From positions 1-64,000 of the forward strand of contig ONGK01000008.1 in assembly GCA_900317345.1 (NCBI GenBank): a DNA stretch of 64,000 nt, written 5' to 3'. Below, piece by piece: positions 1-7,997 of this stretch (position 1 is the stretch's first letter; every line of letters begins with the position of its first letter). The stretch is from an uncultured Bacteroidales bacterium. GTDB lineage: Bacteria > Bacteroidota > Bacteroidia > Bacteroidales > Paludibacteraceae. The notes under the pieces are model-generated. The model ran no database searches. It was not told where the DNA came from and was given only the letters and a program-made list of their open reading frames with translations. The position numbers and the translations under genes were made by a program.

Positions 1-187
1 CTATTTCAACGGTCTTCCGGAGATGAAGATACAGAATGTCACGCTGCGCAACATCACCATCAGCGCGACGGAAGGAGCGCTCTTCCGCCAGACAGACGGA
101 CTGGTAATCGACAATGTGCATATCACAGCAGAAAAGGGAGAAGCATTCTCACTCGCTCCGACAGTAGAGAATGTTAAGATTAATTGA
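1..187 (+). CDS. C-terminal fragment of a GH28 (polygalacturonase-type) glycosidase
   Basis: Only the last 61 codons are in the window; the open frame runs from base 2 to a TGA at 185-187. The translation has the alternating short beta-strand pattern of a right-handed parallel beta-helix, for example GLPEMKIQNVTLRNITISA and GLVIDNVHITAEKGEAF. That pattern is typical of the last coils of family 28 glycoside hydrolases, which cleave pectin and rhamnogalacturonan backbones and are usually periplasmic or outer-membrane associated in Bacteroidales. The catalytic Asp residues would lie upstream of the window, so activity cannot be judged. Another beta-helix carbohydrate enzyme is possible. A strong hairpin terminator follows 28 bases later. 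Confidence 0.6.
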   Translation, partial: YFNGLPEMKIQNVTLRNITISATEGALFRQTDGLVIDNVHITAEKGEAFSLAPTVENVKIN

Positions 188-215
188 TGCCGCATTAGCG
201 TGCATCTAAAACAAT

Positions 216-250
216 CCGCCTCGCTGCAGAATGCAACGAGGCGGTATTTT
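216..250. terminator. Bidirectional hairpin terminator between convergent genes
   Basis: CCGCCTCG (216-223) pairs perfectly with CGAGGCGG (237-244). The inner arms TGCA/TGCA extend the stem past one mismatch around a GAA loop. TATTTTAT follows on the plus strand and ATTGTTTT on the minus strand. It sits between the GH28 fragment and the convergent 43-residue peptide gene and can serve both. Confidence 0.8.
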
Positions 251-284
251 ATATCTTCACCGGTAGGATTTCCTATTGGAATAA

Positions 285-416
285 TTAGAATACCGGAGTG
301 GATGACTTATAATATCCAGGAACATCGCCTTTACTCGGTTCCAGTGCGGCAAGTGCCCACTTCGTTTCAAGACATTGAATCTCCGTAACAGGACGTATAT
401 AGGCTTTCTTGCTCAT
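285..416 (-). CDS. 43-residue peptide, 3 bp downstream of the giant surface protein gene
   Basis: An ATG-to-TAA frame of 43 codons starts three bases after the stop of the 1946-codon gene, so the two are almost certainly co-transcribed and probably translationally coupled. The peptide begins MSKKAYIRPVTEIQCLET, continues with a short hydrophobic stretch (WALAAL) and ends in a Gly/Pro/Tyr/Ser-rich tail (YYKSSTPVF). There is no signal peptide. The layout (basic start, a 'K-x-Y-x-x-P' turn, an acidic/hydrophobic middle, a small-residue tail) resembles the short orphan peptides common next to secreted-protein genes in Bacteroidales; this is recalled similarity, not a search result. It could be a leader-bearing precursor, because a PqqD-like protein and a soluble S26-type peptidase are encoded 6 kb away. 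The coding call rests on position, coupling and start/stop structure. Confidence 0.55.
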   Translation of the reverse strand: MSKKAYIRPVTEIQCLETKWALAALEPSKGDVPGYYKSSTPVF

Positions 417-419
417 TGA

Positions 420-3400
420 TTATCGAATAAGTTTGCCATTTACGTCATACATAGCTCCTTCGGGAGTGATGATATAAATCTTATTATCAATGAGAACCTT
501 ACGCATGGACTGCGTATCATCATTGATATCATCCACACCTTCTGCCATACCCGGTGCGTCGTTGTACTTCATACGCAAGCCAAATCCTTCCTTGAGACCC
601 TTCTTGAGCACAAGCGATGCAGGACTTGAAGACAAATCCCAAATCACCTTGCCATTGAAGGTGAGATAGAGTTCAGCATCAGCCGGTCCGTTCTCAATCT
701 CCAAGAGATATGTACCATCCGCCGGAGCGAAGACATTCAGGTCGCAGTTAGCTTCACCATATACCAACGGCATTTCGGCATCGCACAGTTGCAAGTTATT
801 GCGTTTCGCCCAAATACGCGCCACTTTTGCCTCATTCGGTTCTCCCATCTTCACGAGATCACGTCCGATGACGTATTCGCCAGTAGCCTCATCGCTTGCC
901 GAAACCCAAATGTGGTCGGAAGCATTTTCAGCGCCCTCAAGCGTCAATGCCAAGCAGAACTCGTCTGTGGACGCCTCCTCAGCGCGAGGAGCACGGAACA
1001 AACGGTTATTGCTAATAGTCGTCAAATTAATTGATTCCGTTGTTTCAACTTGTACGAAGAATGCCGTTCCCACAGCGTACTTATAATCTTTGGCATCGCA
1101 TTGCACATAACAACGGTTCTCGTGGTCGTACACTTGAATCTTGGCACCCACCGGCAGATCCAACTGACGATATTGAAGAGTTCCGTTACCCATACCATTC
1201 CAACCTTTATCGGTCGAAGCGGCATTGGAAGTACACTGAGCGCTGAATTCAGAAGAAGCTTCGATAGCTGCATCTCTTCTCTTCTTGAACATATATGTAT
1301 TGCGCTCCGGCTTCTCATCATCGAGTGTGATAGTATAGAGTTTACCAGGCTGCAGAGTTCCGGATACCCAGCTCCAACTCTTTTCATTAGCAGCACGTCT
1401 CTCCTCGCTGAACTCCATGATAGCGAAATCAACCTTGTTGGTCAACGGTTTGGATGTATTGTCCGGCAAGAAGATACCGCCGACAACATCTACCTCGAAC
1501 GGCACAACGAAATCATACCAACCAGCAGAGATATGTCCTCTCGGATCAAACGTCAATTTGAAGTATACATCGCCTGTGACGTTCAGCAAATCGGCTTGAT
1601 TAATTTCCGCAGAATTAGCAGGTGTATTCATATTACCCAACTTAGCCTCAATGACAAGGTCTTTCACCTTCAAATCACCTTCGTTGAGTATCACTTTTCC
1701 GCCATTCTCAACATGCAGGTTGCCGTAATTATCAAGTACCTTAGAATTGCCGGAGCCGATAGTCAACTGGCCACTTACGGACAATGTTACATTACTACCC
1801 TCATTGATGGTCAAACTCTTTGCATTCGCCTCACCAGGAATAGTTACGTTACCATTGATGACCACATCATCATTGATAGTTGGTACCTTCCCCTTATTCC
1901 AATGTCCTGCTTCGCTCCACTGACCATTGCCCTCATAACGGTAACTTGACGGAGTAATAACGATAGTAGTGGTCGTCGTATTTCCGGTATACCATTCGGG
2001 ATGCTCATTAGGAGTGAAGATTACTCTCGGGTAATATGTGCCAACAGCATAAACCGTTTCGGGCGATTCCCAACTCCATGTACCATCAACAGGTCCATGT
2101 ACATCTGTAGCGTTTCCACCCGTTAATACCGAAGCGCTTAACGGTTGCTCGTCATTGATACTGCTTGCAGATGGAGCAGTAAGAGACAGATTAGCAAGCG
2201 TAATAACAAAGTCTTTTTCTACATTTTCTGCCGGGGCAAAGTTTGCATTTCCTGCCTGTGAAGCAGTGATAGTTACGTTACCCGGCTTGTAAATTACAGC
2301 CTGACCTGCAATAATATCTACCACAGTAGGATCGCTGGATTCCAGTGTTACCGTCTGGCCTTTGTTTGTCCTCGTGGGTAACACGGCTGTCAACTCCGCA
2401 CTTTCAACAACCTGGAAGGTTGTCCTTTCCGGATTCCATGTGATGGTTTGCGAACCTTGTTCAACATTAGCAGTCACATGAATAGTATCTGTTAAACCGC
2501 TAATACTTTCGCGCAATATTACACGAGAATCGATGGTTCCTCTTGCTGTCGGTGCGCATGTAATGGTGAATTGTCTATTATCTACCGAACCACATTCCAC
2601 CGGAATAACAGCCGGGGTTACTGTAACGACAGATGTATCAGATGTTACATATATATAATCTCCTTTTAGATTTGAGTAATTTACCGTAACATCACTCTTT
2701 GCGAAAACCTCTCCCGCTTGCCTATTACCGAAGTTCACATCGTCAGCTTCCATATATTGTGCAGGAGAAATGACCACGCTACCGATATGATGGTATCCTG
2801 TTCCTCCTTGAGGACGGGTAAATTTCACGTATCTTGTAGTACGTTGCAGAGGAATAGTTGCTATCTTATATTCCCCAACAGTCGGTTTCTCGCTCCAGAT
2901 TACGCCACTCCAATTAGAGCCATCATCAGAAATACGAACTTCAATATTCCCTTCAAATGTACTTAATTTTCCGACACCATATCGAGTTCCTTTATGTTTG
3001 AATGACATTTGTCCAGGAACTCCTATAGGATCAGTAATTGTAAATGTTACAGATAACTCAGGAAAACTTGTTGCTCCATGGAAAATATTATCATAGAATA
3101 AAATATAATCATCTCCTTCAATATAGCCTTCGTCTTTGTTTTCATGTTTATCAAAAGTAGCCGTATATTCCAAGTTCCCATAGTCACAATCGTTGGCCGA
3201 TGCAGGACTCACACGAACCGGCGTCACTGTGCTTGCTTCTTCAATCGTATCATTGCCGGGAACATAAGCTGTTATGGTTGTTTGTCCGGCATTTCCTATA
3301 GTGAGTATTGTGCCAGTTACAGAAACCACATTTTCATCCAATACGTTATATTGTATATAAGCCGTACGATCACTTTCGGACATATTTCCTTCTGCATCCA

Positions 3401-6260
3401 CTTCCATTACCTTAGCCGTCAAATTAATCGGACTATCACCAGTATGCAAACGAGTCAAATCTTGTCCCCAAACAATGATTTGTATTTTCTTGTAGGTTGC
3501 GGTAATCGTTTTGGTATCGGTTGCAGACTTATATTCCTCATCTCCCTCGTGTGAAGCAGTCAATTGTGCTGTTCCTGCATCAATAATCTCAAATCCTGTC
3601 CGATCATCGTAAATACGGATAACCTCCGGATTATTCGTTGAGTACACTACCGGAGGAGTAGTCAAGCCGCTGGAAACGTAGGCTGCGGTATCCGTTGACA
3701 AATCAACCGGCAATGTAAGTGACGCCCCTTGATAGCCTGCTCGCCACCTTATTTCCTGTGTCTTTTTCTCAGTTTCCGCGCGCACGATCAATGTTTTGTT
3801 ATCATATGGAGTATAAACGGTAATGACACCCGTAATATTCTCAAGTGTATCACACGAGTATGTCACCTCTATGGTTTTTTTGCCGCTGTTATTAGAATCG
3901 AACTTGATATCGCTTACCGTAATATTCGAATGATTACTTGCCACATTTATCTCATCAGCACAAGTATTATAGTCGATAACAAATTTTGCCGTAGTATGGT
4001 TACCGCCTAATGTATTAGTTGGCATAGAAAGTTCCGTAATTTCTTGGCCATCTTCGTTCTCTAATTTAAACACTTTCTTACGGGTAACGCGAACATTTCG
4101 AACATGCCGGTTACCTGTTGCTCCAGTTTCAGACTCAAACTTGATATATTTGATAGGCAGCGCAGAAATATCAAGATCAAAGTCATACCACTTATCTTCG
4201 TCACTCAACGTGTTGAGTTTCTTCAAGACAGACCAGTTGTATCCATCTGCAGAATACTTCACGAAGAAATAGTCATTGTTTGAAAAGCCCCATATTGCTG
4301 TGCGCTTAACTTGGAATTGCAATTTCTTTCCATCTGTATTCAGGTAGAAGGAGCCATCACCATATGTCGTAGAACTAATAGTGCTCCAGTTACGCTCAGC
4401 ATCGTCTTGGAAGATATAGCACGTAGTACTTGACTTATCCACATTAACAGTCAAAGTCTTTGTTTCTGCCGCCAGGTATTTGTAGTTCTCGGCTTGATTT
4501 ACAGACCAAGTAGCATTACCAATATAGCAAGAAGCGTAGACGGCATCACCATTAGGATCATCTGTTGTAGTAGAATCTGGCCAGAACGTAGCAATTGAAT
4601 CGCCCTCTGTCTGCGCTACCACAATTGGAGTTACGGACATTAACGCCGGTTCGCCACTATATGTAGAAGAGATGTTGACATATGAACCTTCATCAAAATT
4701 CAAGGTCTTTGTCCAATTATTCCCCCAAGAGCAGGTAAGCGCGTTGCTACGCTTGCTGACTTTGACATCAAAAGAAGTTTCTGCGCCTGTGTACTTATAG
4801 GTCTCTTTCTGGTGAAGATATACTGTCCCCACACCTTGGTTCTTAGCAGTTGCCTCCTTTGAAGATGCATTATACGTAATTACGATAGAACCGTCAGGAC
4901 TTCCGATAGTATTGTCAGTTGTCACATTTTGACTCAAGGTATAATAGAAATTTCCTGATGCTTCACCTAACGTCGGAGTTCCGGCAGGAGAAGAAATGAC
5001 ATTACCAATATACCCATTCTGCGGCTTTACATAATTCAACGCATAATTAGATGCACTCGTGGAGGCATCTACGAGGACTTCATCAAAATCAGCTACGTTC
5101 GAGAACACGCTATTATACTTATAGACCGTGTAGGTATATGTTGCTGATGTTCCCTCCTTTATGGTCGAAGTTTCTGCTTGCGTGAAATAAATCTCTGCAA
5201 CACCGGCATTATGAGCAATAATCTTGTTGTTAGCAGCATCGTATTCAATAACTTTTCCGTCTCCATTATTCACAGCGCTAATAGACTTAACGGTTATGTG
5301 TACTTGTTGGCCGTCAACATGTTCAAATGTAAAAGCGCTCAGTTGTTGTGCATCAACCATTATAGATTGGTCGCCACCCGTCATAACCGGAGTATATTTA
5401 TCAATCCATTTCGCTTTCAATGTTACATTAGACTTCGGTGTGTAAGAAGCACCTGCTTCTCCTTCTTTGGTATCTCCATCGTACCAACCATCCAATACAC
5501 AACCTGCTTTTGTAGCGGAAGGCAACGTTACGGAAGCACTATTCCATTGTGCATACAAATCAACGACAGCGCCATCAGTTGTCGTTAAATTATTGACACC
5601 TGCTTTATCTGCATAGGTAGTACCTGTCCCGTTCGCTTGAGTAGTCCAATTTGTAAACGTATAAGTTGCTTTAGCGGATGTTGTTGCACAAGAACCACCA
5701 TTTGCATCATAAGTTACGGTATACTCGCGTTTGAACGCATTGGCTGTCAAATTCTTTGAAGTAGCATAAGTCATTGATAAATTGCTCATACTACCACTAG
5801 TGCTACCGTTTCCATTAAAGCGAATAGAATAATCTATCGGAGCAAAGAAAGCATAATACTTCTCAGTTTTGGGGAAACCGGCAACACTACCACCGCCCCA
5901 TCTTGTTGCAGTAATTGAAACCGTTTTAGGATTTGACGAATTTCCATTTGTTGCCGTATTAGACGTAGACCAATAACTAAACTTATATCCGGTATTGGCC
6001 TGAGCGAATATATAAAAAGTAAAAGTTTTGTCAGAAGTAGACCATCCATCTGTTTGCGTTGCTTCATCAGAAGATTTATATTCGCCTGCAGAATTAGAAT
6101 TTCCGGCATAAACCTTACCATTAGCTATTGCTTCTACCTCTACTTTTGCTCCACGCCAAGCCCATAGTTGACTACTCCAACTGCATAAAATCAGCAGTAA
6201 GAGCAGCGGCTTGAGGGCGCGGAGGTTAGTAATTGTATGTAAATGTGCTTTTTGCATCAT
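420..6260 (-). CDS. Giant modular secreted surface protein with C-terminal sorting-like tag
   Basis: 1946 residues. An N-terminal signal peptide has a Leu-rich core (LKPLLLLLILCSW) before QLWA. Residues about 150-290 hold InlB-type (Listeria-Bacteroides) repeats recognisable by YDANGG and LYAQW. Ig/BIG2-like beta domains follow. Two discoidin-like domains lie at about 617-723 and 1030-1170, each with a 'DG-x-NW' strand. A beta-solenoid-like stretch of short Val/Ile/Asn strands is at about 1438-1573. The last ~28 residues (VLIDNKIYIITPEGAMYDVN...) match the tag shared by five other secreted proteins here. No catalytic domain is recognised, so an adhesin or carbohydrate-binding scaffold is inferred. 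A promoter lies at 6385-6416. The start is one of two adjacent ATGs at 6255-6260. The 43-residue peptide gene follows after 3 bp. Confidence 0.75.
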   Translation of the reverse strand: MMQKAHLHTITNLRALKPLLLLLILCSWSSQLWAWRGAKVEVEAIANGKVYAGNSNSAGEYKSSDEATQTDGWSTSDKTFTFYIFAQANTGYKFSYWSTSNTATNGNSSNPKTVSITATRWGGGSVAGFPKTEKYYAFFAPIDYSIRFNGNGSTSGSMSNLSMTYATSKNLTANAFKREYTVTYDANGGSCATTSAKATYTFTNWTTQANGTGTTYADKAGVNNLTTTDGAVVDLYAQWNSASVTLPSATKAGCVLDGWYDGDTKEGEAGASYTPKSNVTLKAKWIDKYTPVMTGGDQSIMVDAQQLSAFTFEHVDGQQVHITVKSISAVNNGDGKVIEYDAANNKIIAHNAGVAEIYFTQAETSTIKEGTSATYTYTVYKYNSVFSNVADFDEVLVDASTSASNYALNYVKPQNGYIGNVISSPAGTPTLGEASGNFYYTLSQNVTTDNTIGSPDGSIVITYNASSKEATAKNQGVGTVYLHQKETYKYTGAETSFDVKVSKRSNALTCSWGNNWTKTLNFDEGSYVNISSTYSGEPALMSVTPIVVAQTEGDSIATFWPDSTTTDDPNGDAVYASCYIGNATWSVNQAENYKYLAAETKTLTVNVDKSSTTCYIFQDDAERNWSTISSTTYGDGSFYLNTDGKKLQFQVKRTAIWGFSNNDYFFVKYSADGYNWSVLKKLNTLSDEDKWYDFDLDISALPIKYIKFESETGATGNRHVRNVRVTRKKVFKLENEDGQEITELSMPTNTLGGNHTTAKFVIDYNTCADEINVASNHSNITVSDIKFDSNNSGKKTIEVTYSCDTLENITGVITVYTPYDNKTLIVRAETEKKTQEIRWRAGYQGASLTLPVDLSTDTAAYVSSGLTTPPVVYSTNNPEVIRIYDDRTGFEIIDAGTAQLTASHEGDEEYKSATDTKTITATYKKIQIIVWGQDLTRLHTGDSPINLTAKVMEVDAEGNMSESDRTAYIQYNVLDENVVSVTGTILTIGNAGQTTITAYVPGNDTIEEASTVTPVRVSPASANDCDYGNLEYTATFDKHENKDEGYIEGDDYILFYDNIFHGATSFPELSVTFTITDPIGVPGQMSFKHKGTRYGVGKLSTFEGNIEVRISDDGSNWSGVIWSEKPTVGEYKIATIPLQRTTRYVKFTRPQGGTGYHHIGSVVISPAQYMEADDVNFGNRQAGEVFAKSDVTVNYSNLKGDYIYVTSDTSVVTVTPAVIPVECGSVDNRQFTITCAPTARGTIDSRVILRESISGLTDTIHVTANVEQGSQTITWNPERTTFQVVESAELTAVLPTRTNKGQTVTLESSDPTVVDIIAGQAVIYKPGNVTITASQAGNANFAPAENVEKDFVITLANLSLTAPSASSINDEQPLSASVLTGGNATDVHGPVDGTWSWESPETVYAVGTYYPRVIFTPNEHPEWYTGNTTTTTIVITPSSYRYEGNGQWSEAGHWNKGKVPTINDDVVINGNVTIPGEANAKSLTINEGSNVTLSVSGQLTIGSGNSKVLDNYGNLHVENGGKVILNEGDLKVKDLVIEAKLGNMNTPANSAEINQADLLNVTGDVYFKLTFDPRGHISAGWYDFVVPFEVDVVGGIFLPDNTSKPLTNKVDFAIMEFSEERRAANEKSWSWVSGTLQPGKLYTITLDDEKPERNTYMFKKRRDAAIEASSEFSAQCTSNAASTDKGWNGMGNGTLQYRQLDLPVGAKIQVYDHENRCYVQCDAKDYKYAVGTAFFVQVETTESINLTTISNNRLFRAPRAEEASTDEFCLALTLEGAENASDHIWVSASDEATGEYVIGRDLVKMGEPNEAKVARIWAKRNNLQLCDAEMPLVYGEANCDLNVFAPADGTYLLEIENGPADAELYLTFNGKVIWDLSSSPASLVLKKGLKEGFGLRMKYNDAPGMAEGVDDINDDTQSMRKVLIDNKIYIITPEGAMYDVNGKLIR

Positions 6261-6384
6261 TATTTTTCGATTTAATGTTCGTTTATTAATGTTGTCATAT
6301 GCTTTTGCTAAGTGGAGTTGGCAAAATGTACTATTTTTAAGATTTTGCTCAATAAAATTAACACTTCACTTCCGAAAAAGCGTG

Positions 6385-6416
6385 CAAAATTAATATTAAT
6401 CTTTGAAATATGCAAA
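6385..6416 (-). promoter_or_regulatory. Bacteroidota-type promoter for the 1946-residue surface protein
   Basis: On the minus strand TTTG, then 20 nt beginning CATATTTC, then TAATTTTG followed by C. This fits the -33 TTTG / -7 TAnnTTTG consensus of the Bacteroidota primary sigma factor. It predicts a leader of about 115-120 nt before the ATG at 6260. Confidence 0.75.
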
Positions 6417-6552
6417 TTTTCTCACGTATATGCGCACGAATAGTAATAAAGTATAACCCTTTCTTAAAAAATGTACCATTTTGTGTTGTACAACATGTTT
6501 TAAGAACAAAAACACTAAAATACATAATTTATCTCACAAAAAGCAACAAAAA

Positions 6553-6579
6553 GTATATATATACTGCGTATATATATAG
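6553..6579 (-). terminator. AT-rich hairpin, possible terminator of the C10/S26/PqqD operon
   Basis: Twelve-base arms GTATATATATAC and GTATATATATAG flank a TGC loop and pair at 11 of 12 positions. On the minus strand the hairpin is followed by a T-rich tract (TTTTTGTTGCTTTTTG), as expected for an intrinsic terminator. It lies about 145 bp past the PqqD-like stop and before the next promoter. The stem has almost no G-C pairs, so it may be only an AT cruciform. Confidence 0.4.
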
Positions 6580-6616
6580 TAAAAGGCACGAAAATGACAA
6601 AAAATCGTGTCTATCA

Positions 6617-6660
6617 TATGGGTATCCTATGGGTATGGTATGGGTATCCTATGGTGCGGG
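6617..6660. repeat. 11-bp tandem repeat, 4 units
   Basis: Units are TATGGGTATCC, TATGGGTATGG, TATGGGTATCC and a diverged TATGGTGCGGG. The period is exactly 11 bp, about one helical turn. Confidence 0.85.
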
Positions 6661-6677
6661 AAGCAGGAGGATAGGAA

Positions 6678-6735
6678 ATTAGGAGCAGATATGTATGTGA
6701 TTAGGAGCGGATATGAATGTGATTAGGGGCGGATA
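6678..6735. repeat. 22-bp tandem repeat, 2.6 units
   Basis: Two full units (6678-6699 and 6700-6721) start ATTAGGAGC and end ATGTG, with two mismatches between them. A third partial unit from 6722 overlaps the stop codon of the PqqD-like gene. The 22-bp period is twice the 11-bp period of the neighbouring array. Confidence 0.8.
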
Positions 6736-7007
6736 ACCTCTGCGGCGGACCAGGAAGCGAGCGTTTCGGAGACATCCGTCATCGCTTGCTCCGGGGAGAC
6801 ATCATACTCGGCGCAGAGGGCATGGCATAGTTCGGCAGTCGTAAAAGCACCGTTCTGTGCCGTTAGCGTCTCCGCTTGCTGCCAGAGGAAGGCGGCGGTT
6901 TCATTGAGCGTGATCATCTTGTTGAAATTGATGAGCGCCATCGATTCGCCGATAAGTATGTATTCGTTGCCCAGTTTGCGGAGCTTGAAGCCTTCAATTG
7001 TTTGCAT
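6723..7007 (-). CDS. PqqD-like protein (stand-alone RiPP recognition element)
   Basis: 94 residues. The family pattern is clear: an N-terminal beta-hairpin (GFKLRKLGNEYILIGES, residues 5-21), then NFNKMITLNETAAFLWQ, where LNETAAFLW is the signature of the first helix, then a second helix pair with AEYDVSPEQAMTDVSETL. PqqD-family winged-helix domains bind leader peptides of ribosomally made, modified peptides and present them to processing enzymes. The gene overlaps the upstream S24/S26-type peptidase gene by 14 bp, so the two proteins probably work together. It is last in the C10 operon. No radical SAM, cyclodehydratase or ABC transporter partner is in the window, so its substrate is unknown; candidates are the 43-residue peptide or segments of the C10 proproteins. 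Confidence 0.8.
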   Translation of the reverse strand: MQTIEGFKLRKLGNEYILIGESMALINFNKMITLNETAAFLWQQAETLTAQNGAFTTAELCHALCAEYDVSPEQAMTDVSETLASWSAAEVIRP

Positions 7008-7446
7008 GGTGATGGAGTTTACGATAGAGTTTGAGGAGGGGTTGGCGGGCGGGTTTGAGTAATCGCCATAAATAGCCGTGGGTCAGGAGTTTAGAACGTC
7101 CTGAAGGAGATTCTATTCGACGTACGAATCCATAGATATTCGAGCGTCGGCAATACTCTTCGCCGGACAGATTTCCGTCTCCCTGAAGCCGGAAAAGTCC
7201 GTCATCCGTAATGCCTATTATCCGATGCAACATATAGACAGAATGGTCCGGATTTTCGGTTTTTGCGAGTACAATCTGCCCTATTTTCGGGGTTTGTTGT
7301 TCGGCGAATGGTGCTACGATGACGGCGTCACGGTCTCCTTCGATGAAGGGTCTCATACTGACACCGGAAGGGGTGAAACGGACCTCTTTTCCTTCGCTGA
7401 GAAGCCTTGCCATTTCCGGTATCAATATATCGTTGTTCACCTTCAT
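6994..7446 (-). CDS. S24/S26-family peptidase, soluble, ER/SipW-type Ser-His motif
   Basis: 150 residues. The nucleophile motif is GVSMRPF with Ser30 (S-x-M). The following strand GQIVLAK (56-62) and YMLHRIIG (71-78) align with the GDIVVFK and YIKRVVG blocks of signal peptidase I. The catalytic Lys of the KR motif is replaced by His74, as in SipW and ER-type enzymes. No membrane segment precedes the Ser box, unlike true signal peptidases, so the protein is probably cytoplasmic or only peripherally attached through its basic C-terminus (LWRLLKPARQPLLKLYRKL). Such short peptidases paired with PqqD-like proteins occur in Bacteroidales peptide-maturation loci. It overlaps the upstream gene by one base (TAATG) and the PqqD gene by 14 bp. 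A transcription-factor role (S24) is less likely because there is no DNA-binding domain. Confidence 0.75.
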   Translation of the reverse strand: MKVNNDILIPEMARLLSEGKEVRFTPSGVSMRPFIEGDRDAVIVAPFAEQQTPKIGQIVLAKTENPDHSVYMLHRIIGITDDGLFRLQGDGNLSGEEYCRRSNIYGFVRRIESPSGRSKLLTHGYLWRLLKPARQPLLKLYRKLHHHANN

Positions 7447-7994
7447 TAGGGCGTGTACGTGAAGCAGTTACAGTTTTCTTCGACCAGATAGAATTTGGTC
7501 TGCAAAATAGATACTCTATAACTTCTGGTATTATAAATCTTTACGTAATAATTACCCGGAGTAAAAACAGCTTTAATTTCGCCTGACCTATATGTAATAC
7601 TATCAGAAGGAACCTCTTCCCAAATTGACCCATCCGTGGATAGTTTAATTTTTATATTATCACATACTCCTGACGGAATATTATCAGGAGTTACGGGCAT
7701 GAAGATAATCTGTGAGAGATTATTGAATTGAGTAGTAACTACCTCACAATCAGAACTTGGCAGGTTTATCGCAATTCTCATTGCTCCGGTAAAGTCGAGA
7801 TTAAATTTAGCATTAGTACCAGAGCAGGTATAGACCACATCGCCCACCGTCCCTACCTTAGATGAGTTTGAGAGCACTAATTGCTGAGGAACAGCATAAA
7901 AGAGCTCATGGAAGTCGTGAAAAACAACAACATTCTCAGCTCCGGCGGTGCCGAAACTGAGAATGAAAAGAAGGAATGCAAGTGCCTTTCTCAT
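7446..7994 (-). CDS. Small secreted beta-rich protein, possible C10 inhibitor
   Basis: 182 residues with a clear signal peptide (MRKALAFLLFILSFGTAGA, cleavage near AGA-EN). The mature part is predicted beta-rich, with an 'STDGSIWEEVP' strand like the discoidin-type modules of the giant surface protein, and ends in a Cys pair (ENCNCF). It lacks the C-terminal tag of its neighbours. It sits 3 bp after the third C10 peptidase gene and overlaps the S26 gene by one base. In Streptococcus and Bacteroides fragilis, C10 peptidases are encoded beside small inhibitors (Spi; staphostatin-like Bfi proteins), so a secreted inhibitor or chaperone role is a reasonable inference from position. No sequence motif proves it; a carbohydrate-binding or accessory role is also possible. 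Confidence 0.6.
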   Translation of the reverse strand: MRKALAFLLFILSFGTAGAENVVVFHDFHELFYAVPQQLVLSNSSKVGTVGDVVYTCSGTNAKFNLDFTGAMRIAINLPSSDCEVVTTQFNNLSQIIFMPVTPDNIPSGVCDNIKIKLSTDGSIWEEVPSDSITYRSGEIKAVFTPGNYYVKIYNTRSYRVSILQTKFYLVEENCNCFTYTP

Positions 7995-7997
7995 GGC

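Larger units (their letters stand above)
6261..6722. other. 462-bp intergenic region: hairpin, promoter and two tandem-repeat arrays
   Basis: No convincing gene. It holds the minus-strand promoter of the giant surface protein (6385-6416), a long AT hairpin (6553-6579), four 11-bp repeats (6617-6660) and nearly three 22-bp repeats (from 6678) that run into the stop codon of the PqqD-like gene. The rest is AT-rich. Confidence 0.7.

Noticed and set aside
6589..6612. Small hairpin CACGA...TCGTG as terminator of the C10 operon
   Set aside because: Only five pairs with a 13-nt loop; the AT hairpin at 6553-6579 with its T-rich tail is a better candidate.
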